Both the position numbers and the translations under genes were made by a program. The notes beneath the pieces were generated by a model. That model did no database searches. It was not told where the DNA came from and was given only the letters and a program-made list of their open reading frames with translations. DNA of 12,135 nt from Candidatus Bathyarchaeota archaeon (GTDB taxonomy: Archaea > Thermoproteota > DRAE01). The DNA is taken from NCBI GenBank assembly GCA_011041895.1, contig DRAE01000017.1, positions 1-12,135 of the forward strand, given 5' to 3'. How positions within the stretch are numbered: position 1 is the first letter of the stretch; every line of letters begins with the position of its first letter. Shown here piece after piece: positions 6,964-12,135 of this stretch.

Positions 6964-8334
6964 TTACATAGAGCTTTTCATTATACTACGCTTCAATCTT
7001 ATTTGAAGTTTTCTAGCTGCCTTCTCAATTGGGGACAATATATCTGATAGCAGTGGAGCATAGGCTGACTCATAATGCAAGAGCTCACTTACTGGAAGAG
7101 CAGAGTACATTACAGCGGAGACCTCATTTATCATCGTCGCAGCTCTTTCACCAACTAATTGACATCCTATAACCCTTCCCTGTGAAGTGGAGAAAAGTTT
7201 CACGAGTACAGGCTTTCTTTCGCTAATATAGCTTGGCTTGTCATCAACTTTTGCCTTTGAGAACAGGAAGCTTATACCCATTTTCGAGAGGGTTTGTGAT
7301 GGTAACCCTGCTGCCGCTATTTCAATATTGAAGATTTTACTTGTCATTGCAAGTGTTGGCTCTTTGACGCACATATTTTCACCGCTCACATTCATGGCTG
7401 CAATGATTCCTCTCCTAAATGCTATGCTTCCAAGCGCGGTTCTAATTGGATGCCCTAAGAATGTTGACTCCGCACAGTCTCCAGCGGCGTATATCTGTTT
7501 TACATTTGTCTCGAGTCTTGCATTGACCTTTATAGCTCCACTTTTACCGATCTCAATTCCACTTCTCCTCGCCAGTTTAACATTTGGAACAACTCCAGTG
7601 GCAATCACTGTCAAATCGCTTTCAAGGGTTTCGCCATTACCAAGTTTAACATATCCATCTCCTATTTCGGTGACTGTACATTTCTCTAATATTTTCAAAC
7701 TGTCGTGATCACAGTTTTCGAGAATTCTACCCTTGACGTACGAGCTTATGTCTTCATCCAGCAGTGAGCATAGAATCCAGTCTCTTTCAACTATCGTGAC
7801 ATGAACTCCAAGTTCAACGAGAGCCTCCGCCAACTCCAAGCCTATTAAGCCACCTCCAACTATCACAGACCTGTCAACCTTGCTTATTCTACGTTTAATG
7901 TTTAGGGCATCGTCTAGCGTCGAAAATGTGAAAACGTTTGCGCCATCCTCTATCTTTATCCCCCTAGGAATTATGGGGCTTGACCCGGTGCATATTATGA
8001 GTGCATCATATTTGAGATATTCTACCTCATTTGATCTCCTATTCAGAACTTCAACCTTTTTTTCTCTAGTGTCTATTTTCGATGCTTCATGCTCTAGTAA
8101 AACGTTGATGCCCACTTTTTCCAGAAACTTTTCCGTGTAAACTATAATGTCCCTGTAGTTTTTTATCTTTCCAGAAATGATGTATGGCAGTGAGCATCTC
8201 GAGTACTCAGGATATTTTTCAAGCGATATCAATGTAACGTTAAAGTTTCTCCTCATTCCAGTTAACGTGAGGGCGGCTACTGTTCCAGCTGTTCCTCCTC
8301 CGATAACTATCACTTTCATTTCTTTTGTCGTCAT
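6964..8334 (-). CDS. FAD-dependent pyridine nucleotide-disulfide oxidoreductase (NADH oxidase/CoA-disulfide reductase family)
   Basis: This is a two-dinucleotide-domain flavoprotein of about 456 residues. Numbered from the ATG at 8334, GGGTAG (12-17) binds FAD and GGGLIG (160-165) binds NAD(P)H. AAGDCAE (283-289) is the second FAD motif. The C-terminal third is the reductase dimerisation domain, with SAYAPLLSDILSP in the position of the conserved Tyr-containing segment of this family. C47 in SRCSLPY sits where CoA-disulfide reductases and Nox enzymes carry their single redox cysteine (usually SxCGxPY). Substrates could be CoA disulfide, polysulfide or oxygen; the sequence does not decide. A TTG at 8340 would add two residues, and Met6 is a shorter option. 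It is the first gene before serA and the superoperon. Confidence 0.85.
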   Translation of the reverse strand: MTTKEMKVIVIGGGTAGTVAALTLTGMRRNFNVTLISLEKYPEYSRCSLPYIISGKIKNYRDIIVYTEKFLEKVGINVLLEHEASKIDTREKKVEVLNRRSNEVEYLKYDALIICTGSSPIIPRGIKIEDGANVFTFSTLDDALNIKRRISKVDRSVIVGGGLIGLELAEALVELGVHVTIVERDWILCSLLDEDISSYVKGRILENCDHDSLKILEKCTVTEIGDGYVKLGNGETLESDLTVIATGVVPNVKLARRSGIEIGKSGAIKVNARLETNVKQIYAAGDCAESTFLGHPIRTALGSIAFRRGIIAAMNVSGENMCVKEPTLAMTSKIFNIEIAAAGLPSQTLSKMGISFLFSKAKVDDKPSYISERKPVLVKLFSTSQGRVIGCQLVGERAATMINEVSAVMYSALPVSELLHYESAYAPLLSDILSPIEKAARKLQIRLKRSIMKSSM

Positions 8335-8340
8335 GGTCAA

Positions 8341-8422
8341 TAATTAGCTTAACTTTCTTGAAGGTTAAAACTATTTACAGAAGCTGAAAAATATTTTCAC
8401 AGCGGACAAAATTCATGTTAGT
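8341..8422. promoter_or_regulatory. Divergent promoter region between the oxidoreductase and the GTPase
   Basis: This 82 bp AT-rich gap is the only substantial intergenic space in the window, and genes leave it in both directions. Neither flanking gene has a clear Shine-Dalgarno site, unlike the genes inside the operons, which fits leaderless or near-leaderless transcripts. A TATA-like stretch for the plus strand lies at 8387-8397. On the minus strand, TTTTAACC near 8363-8370 is spaced about 28 bases from the TTG at 8340 and could serve the oxidoreductase. Promoter elements are inferred from composition and spacing only. Confidence 0.55.
8387..8397 (+). promoter_or_regulatory. Candidate TATA box (box A) for the GTPase gene
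   Basis: The run AAAAATATTTT is centred about 31 bases before the ATG at 8423. That is close to the usual archaeal distance between TATA box and start site if the mRNA begins at or just before the start codon. Its inner ten bases (8388-8397) are a perfect palindrome, so the element could in principle bind TBP in either orientation and also act on the minus strand. No ribosome binding site precedes the ATG, which supports leaderless expression. Confidence 0.5.
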
Positions 8423-9655
8423 ATGACCACTCAAAGTATGCCATTAATTGGAATAGTTGGAAAACCGAATGTTGGGAAAACGAGCCTTTTTAAGGCATTA
8501 ACATTAGCCGACGTAAAGATTGCAAACTATCCATTTACGACAACATATGATCCAAACATTGGAATAGGATATGTATCAGTTAAATGTGTGTGTAGGGAGC
8601 TAGGTGTAAAAGACAATCCCCGAAACTCTGTTTGTATAGATGGAACACGCTTTATAGGAGTCAAAGTCATAGATATCGGAGGTCTCGTTCCGGGGGCATA
8701 TATGGGGAGGGGGATAGGTAATCTATTCTTGGATCACATTAGAAGAGCAGATGTACTCCTTCATGTGATAGACGTTTCTGGGTCGACTGATGCTGAAGGA
8801 AACATTATAGAACCAGGAAAGCATGATCCAATGGAAGATATACAGTTTATAGAGGAAGAGCTTTCAATGTGGTTCTTCAATATACTGAAGAGAAACTGGA
8901 GGAGTATAGTCAACAGGATTAGGGCTGGAAGGGAGAAGCCTATAAATGTTTTATCCGAGATGCTTAGTGGACTCAAGGTAAGAAGAGAGCATATCAAGGA
9001 AGCTTTGAGGGAAGCAGGGCTGTCAGAGGATGACATAATGAAAATGAAGGATGACGATGTTCAGAGACTCGCGAATAAATTGATGAAGATTTCAAAGCCC
9101 ATGGTAGTAGTCGCTAATAAAATCGATATTGACCCTGGAGAAGATAATTATAAGGAGTTGGCAAGGAAACTTGATTTGCCTGTTATACCATGCTGCTGCG
9201 TAGCTGAGATCGCACTCAAAATGGCTGCCAAGAACGGCCTTATAAAGTATGTTCCGGGAGATAGTGATTTTAAGATCATAGATTCTTCAAAGCTGACAAG
9301 TGAGCAGAAAAAAGCTTTAGTATGGATCAAAGAGAATATATTGGATAAATATGGTGAAACTGGGGTTCAGAAGGCAATAAACACAGCGGTTTTCGATGTC
9401 TTAAATATGATAGTTGTGTTCCCAGTAGAGGATGAGTACAAGTATACTGACCATCATGGAAATGTTCTCCCAGACGCCATCCTAGTGGATAAGAGAATAA
9501 CAATCAAGAAGTTTGCTGAGAAAATTCACACAGAGCTAGCTGAAACATTCATCTATGGTATAGTGATTAGAAATGGTAAACTTGAGAGAGTCGGAGCTGA
9601 TTTCATACTTGAGAACAGAGACATTGTGAAGATAGTTGCCGCAAAATCAAGGTAA
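8423..9655 (+). CDS. Obg/YchF-related GTPase with C-terminal TGS domain
   Basis: This 410-residue P-loop GTPase belongs to the archaeal branch related to YchF/Obg (COG0012-like), thought to act with ribosomes or translation. G1 is GKPNVGKT (13-20), the switch I threonines are at 39-41, and G3 is DIGG (84-87). A helical insertion covers about 135-225, and G4 is NKID (232-235). A TGS domain occupies about 325-407. NKID predicts GTP binding, unlike canonical YchF/OLA1, which has NxxE and prefers ATP. The G5 region, usually containing Ser-Ala, reads CCCVAE (257-262). The gene is the only one on the plus strand, is probably leaderless, and overlaps the 3' end of the convergent glmU-like gene by 9 bp. 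Confidence 0.9.
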   Translation: MTTQSMPLIGIVGKPNVGKTSLFKALTLADVKIANYPFTTTYDPNIGIGYVSVKCVCRELGVKDNPRNSVCIDGTRFIGVKVIDIGGLVPGAYMGRGIGNLFLDHIRRADVLLHVIDVSGSTDAEGNIIEPGKHDPMEDIQFIEEELSMWFFNILKRNWRSIVNRIRAGREKPINVLSEMLSGLKVRREHIKEALREAGLSEDDIMKMKDDDVQRLANKLMKISKPMVVVANKIDIDPGEDNYKELARKLDLPVIPCCCVAEIALKMAAKNGLIKYVPGDSDFKIIDSSKLTSEQKKALVWIKENILDKYGETGVQKAINTAVFDVLNMIVVFPVEDEYKYTDHHGNVLPDAILVDKRITIKKFAEKIHTELAETFIYGIVIRNGKLERVGADFILENRDIVKIVAAKSR

Positions 9656-10918
9656 AACATCGCTTTTAACTTTTGCATTTGAGGGTATATCCCTATATAT
9701 GACTATATGAGGATATATCCAGCTTCGTGAGCCAACTTTTACGCCAGGCATTAAACTTACATTGATTCCAGTTTTAACATGGTGACCCATTATAACGCCT
9801 AGCTTCCTGCGTCCACTATCTATGATCTCTCCCTTAATATTCACTTTCACGGTTTTGTCATCAAATCTTAGATTTGCAGTTATGGTTCCGGCTCCAAGGT
9901 TGCAGTCTCTACCAATTATACTATCTCCTACATAGGAGAGATGCGCAATATGTGATCCTTCAAATATGATACTGTTCTTTATCTCGCATGCATTCCCTAT
10001 TCTACAGTTATCGTATATGCAAGTAAATGGCCTGATATAGCAGTTTGGACCTATGTCACAGTTATCGCCTATCCACACCGGACCTTCGATGTATGCCCCT
10101 GACCTAATTATCGTGTTTTCACCTACATAGACAAAACCCCTTAGCATTACGCGTTTTTCGACTTTACCTTTGATCATAGGCTTTCTTCCAGTGAACTTCT
10201 TCATTAGCCTCTCATTTGCATATAGGAGATCCCAGGGATAGCCTATGTGAATCCAGCTCTCAAATGGTATACAGAATGCTTTAACAATCTTTCCGGTTTT
10301 TATGGCCTTGAGAAACGCTGTCGTTATCTCTTTCTCCCCCCGCGGGGATGGTTCGGTTTCGCGAGCATAGTCTATGAGTGAGCTTGTTCCAACGTATATT
10401 CCGGCAAATATTGTTTTCACGTCTGAGAAGCTTGGCTTTTCAACTATGTCAACTACATTCATTTCACGGTCTACTTTTACCACTCCAAACTTTGTTGGGT
10501 CGTCGACTTCAGTTACAGCCAGTGTACATGTGCAATTGTCAGGATGCGCATGCATGATATTTCTAAGCATATCTGAGCTGACAATGATATCAGCGTAGTA
10601 GACAATAAACTTGTCACTTTCAAGCTTCTCCGAAGCTCTAACTAGGGCATCAGCTGTCCCTAGAATGCCTTCTTGACGAGCGTATTCAACAGACATGCCT
10701 AGGCTCTTGGCCTTTCCATTTATAGTTTCCTTGAGAACGTTCTCCATGTAATGTGTTACGATCACCACCTTTTCGATTCCGATCTTATTCAACTCCTCTA
10801 AAATGATGTGAATAATAGGCTTTCCAGCTACTGGAAGGCATGGTTTAGGAAGTTCATCTGTGAGAGGCCTCATACGAACTCCCTGACCAGCCGCCAGTAT
10901 AACGGCTTCATTAATCAT
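9647..10918 (-). CDS. Bifunctional sugar-1-phosphate nucleotidyltransferase/acetyltransferase, GlmU-like (ST0452 type)
   Basis: This 423-residue protein is predicted to acetylate glucosamine-1-phosphate and transfer UMP to form UDP-GlcNAc. The N-terminal nucleotidyltransferase domain (to about 240) shows LAAGQGVRMRPLT (8-20), PKP (24-26), the likely metal ligand D110 in YAD, and EKP (160-162). The C-terminal half is a left-handed beta helix of hexapeptides ending near SRSWIYPH. H326, Y329, N349, K355 and K358 sit at the spacing I recall for acetyltransferase residues H308, Y311, N331, K337 and K340 of Sulfolobus tokodaii ST0452. The ATG overlaps the mutase stop as ATGA, with GGGGGAT just upstream. 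Glucose- or galactosamine-phosphate substrates are also possible, as ST0452 is broad. Confidence 0.87.
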   Translation of the reverse strand: MINEAVILAAGQGVRMRPLTDELPKPCLPVAGKPIIHIILEELNKIGIEKVVIVTHYMENVLKETINGKAKSLGMSVEYARQEGILGTADALVRASEKLESDKFIVYYADIIVSSDMLRNIMHAHPDNCTCTLAVTEVDDPTKFGVVKVDREMNVVDIVEKPSFSDVKTIFAGIYVGTSSLIDYARETEPSPRGEKEITTAFLKAIKTGKIVKAFCIPFESWIHIGYPWDLLYANERLMKKFTGRKPMIKGKVEKRVMLRGFVYVGENTIIRSGAYIEGPVWIGDNCDIGPNCYIRPFTCIYDNCRIGNACEIKNSIIFEGSHIAHLSYVGDSIIGRDCNLGAGTITANLRFDDKTVKVNIKGEIIDSGRRKLGVIMGHHVKTGINVSLMPGVKVGSRSWIYPHIVIYRDIPSNAKVKSDVLP

Positions 10919-12135
10919 CTTATGATCCCCCTTAAATGAGACACTATTTTCTTGGCAACATTTTCTCCCATAGCCCTTTCCCTAGCCTCCACGGTTACCC
11001 TTACAACGTCCTCTGTTCCAGAGGATCTTACTAGGCACCAGTAGTCATTGTACTTGGCGAAAACTCCATCGACCTCCAGTAACTCTATGGGTTCTCCTAG
11101 AATTCTCTCGATATTTTCCTTGAAGTTTTCAACTACTTTGACCTTAAGCTTAGGCGGGCATTCTAAGTTATATCTTATTATGTGATAGGAGGGGATTTCA
11201 TCAAATAACTTGCTAGGTTTACCTTCCTCTGATAAGATATTGAGCATTAAAATGGAGGAAATAATGCCATCTGGAGATTTATTGTGTTCAAAATGTATCC
11301 ATGCACCACAAGGTTCCCCCCCAAACGTTGTACCTTGCTTCTTCATCTCATCAGCTACATAAACGTCTCCTACAGGGACTCTAACAACCTTTCCACCAGC
11401 TGATTCAACTAGTTCATCTATGACCATTGATGCGCTGATGTTTGTTACAATGACCTTAACATCATGGTTCTCAACTAGGTGTCTCGCATAAAATGCTAGA
11501 AGTTTATCCAGTTCAATGAAACGCCCCTTCTCATCCACAAGTGAGAAGCGGTCACAGTCACCATCGTATGCTATACCAGCGAAAGCCTTCTCAGCTTTAA
11601 CCACTTTCTGGAGGAGTTCCGTTGTCTCAGGGGATGGCTCTGGTCTATCAACGGAGAAAATGGGGGAAGGAGAGGAGTTTAACAGAATAGATTTTTTAAA
11701 TGTTGATGTCCTAAGATGCGGCACTACCATACAGGCTGTAGCATTAAAGCACTCGAACACTATCTTCAACTTATCCAACTTTGGAGAGGCAAGTGAGATA
11801 ACATATTCCAGGTACTCTTCTAGGCGTTCACGATCATCATGTAAGCTGCCAACTTCATTCCACGAAACCATCTTGGGGGCCTTATCAAATAGCTTCTCGA
11901 TATTAGCTGACTCACACGGTCCCAAAGCTTTTCCTTCGTGATCAAACACCTTAACTCCATTATACTCTGGGGGGTTATGACTAGCTGTGATCATTGCTCC
12001 GAAATCTGTATGTTTTCCTGTTAAAAATGATAGAGCAGGTGTGGGCAACACTCCGTAATCTACTACATCATGTCCTGAGGACATAAAAGACGATGCAAGT
12101 AAACCCTTTATCAAGGGGGATGAAGCACGTGTATC
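10915..12135 (-). CDS. Phosphohexomutase, GlmM/phosphomannomutase family, N-terminus beyond window
   Basis: This alpha-D-phosphohexomutase probably interconverts glucosamine-6- and -1-phosphate (or mannose/glucose phosphates). The frame is open to the window edge, so the first roughly 40-50 residues are missing and 406 are visible. The TTG at 12114 is internal, because the codons before it read DTRASSP, the conserved N-terminal phosphate-binding segment. Numbered from the edge, S52 in TASHNP is the phosphoserine, DGDCDR (191-196) is the metal loop, GGEPCG (272-277) is the sugar-binding loop, and RSSGTE (370-375) is the C-terminal phosphate loop. The last motif is more often RPSGTEP. Coupling to the GlmU-like gene by a 4 bp overlap favours a GlmM role. 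Confidence 0.88.
   Translation of the reverse strand, partial: DTRASSPLIKGLLASSFMSSGHDVVDYGVLPTPALSFLTGKHTDFGAMITASHNPPEYNGVKVFDHEGKALGPCESANIEKLFDKAPKMVSWNEVGSLHDDRERLEEYLEYVISLASPKLDKLKIVFECFNATACMVVPHLRTSTFKKSILLNSSPSPIFSVDRPEPSPETTELLQKVVKAEKAFAGIAYDGDCDRFSLVDEKGRFIELDKLLAFYARHLVENHDVKVIVTNISASMVIDELVESAGGKVVRVPVGDVYVADEMKKQGTTFGGEPCGAWIHFEHNKSPDGIISSILMLNILSEEGKPSKLFDEIPSYHIIRYNLECPPKLKVKVVENFKENIERILGEPIELLEVDGVFAKYNDYWCLVRSSGTEDVVRVTVEARERAMGENVAKKIVSHLRGIIR

Noticed and set aside
6516..6971. 151-codon open frame on the plus strand across the start of serA
   Set aside because: It lies antisense to a clearly conserved dehydrogenase, has no recognisable motif, and its composition mirrors the codon pattern of the gene opposite.
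7238..7708. 156-codon open frame on the plus strand, hydrophobic
   Set aside because: It is antisense to the flavoprotein NAD and dimerisation domains. The hydrophobicity comes from reading the complement of charged codons. No ribosome binding site or family motif is seen.
11516..11941. 141-codon open frame on the plus strand opposite the phosphohexomutase
   Set aside because: It is a shadow of the conserved mutase frame, rich in Ser/Arg, with no domain or promoter evidence.
12112..12114. TTG as the start of the phosphohexomutase
   Set aside because: The frame continues upstream to the window edge as DTRASSP, the conserved segment preceding it in the family, so the TTG is internal and the gene is cut by the window.
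1..12135. Mobile element, CRISPR array, tRNA or novel defence system
   Set aside because: No inverted-repeat-bounded element, regularly spaced repeats, cloverleaf-like sequence or unknown gene cluster was seen. Nearly every base is covered by recognisable core archaeal genes.

Overview
The window is archaeal chromosomal DNA. It carries the conserved archaeal exosome/proteasome/RNase P superoperon: L15e, a COG1325 RNA-binding protein, Rpp30, Pop5, proteasome alpha, SBDS, Rrp4, Rrp41, Rrp42, L37Ae, then the first codons of a Brix-domain protein. Bacteria lack this gene set. The proteins resemble those of the Thermoproteota/TACK group (for example Sulfolobus Rrp41 and the ST0452-type sugar-phosphate nucleotidyltransferase). 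Internal genes often start at TTG or GTG behind GGTGA/GGAGG-type ribosome binding sites. Many Arg/Lys codons are AGA/AGG/AAG and many Ile codons are ATA, as in thermophilic archaea. The lineage within TACK cannot be resolved by eye.

Layout, in coordinate order: (1) 1-6030, minus strand: the superoperon, with eleven genes overlapping or separated by at most about 20 bp, running off the left edge into a Brix/Imp4-like gene. (2) 6032-8334, minus strand: a short D-3-phosphoglycerate dehydrogenase (serA-like), 1 bp upstream of L15e, preceded by an FAD/NAD(P)H disulfide-type oxidoreductase with a CoA-disulfide-reductase-like cysteine. The tight spacing suggests that the superoperon is read through from the promoter near 8340. 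(3) 8341-8422: the only real intergenic space in the window, a divergent AT-rich promoter region. (4) 8423-9655, plus strand: an Obg/YchF-related GTPase with a C-terminal TGS domain. (5) 9647-12135, minus strand: a GlmU-like bifunctional enzyme and a GlmM-like phosphohexomutase, overlapping as ATGA and convergent with the GTPase gene. The mutase lacks its N-terminus at the right edge.

How the genes work together: region 1 couples ribosome biogenesis (L15e, L37Ae, SBDS, Brix) with RNA processing and decay (Rrp4/41/42 exosome, Pop5/Rpp30 of RNase P) and protein degradation (20S alpha). Region 5 is the last part of UDP-GlcNAc synthesis. I found no mobile element, CRISPR array, tRNA/rRNA gene or unknown multi-gene system. 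The points of interest are fine-scale: start choice, gene overlaps, local gene-order changes and substituted motif residues.
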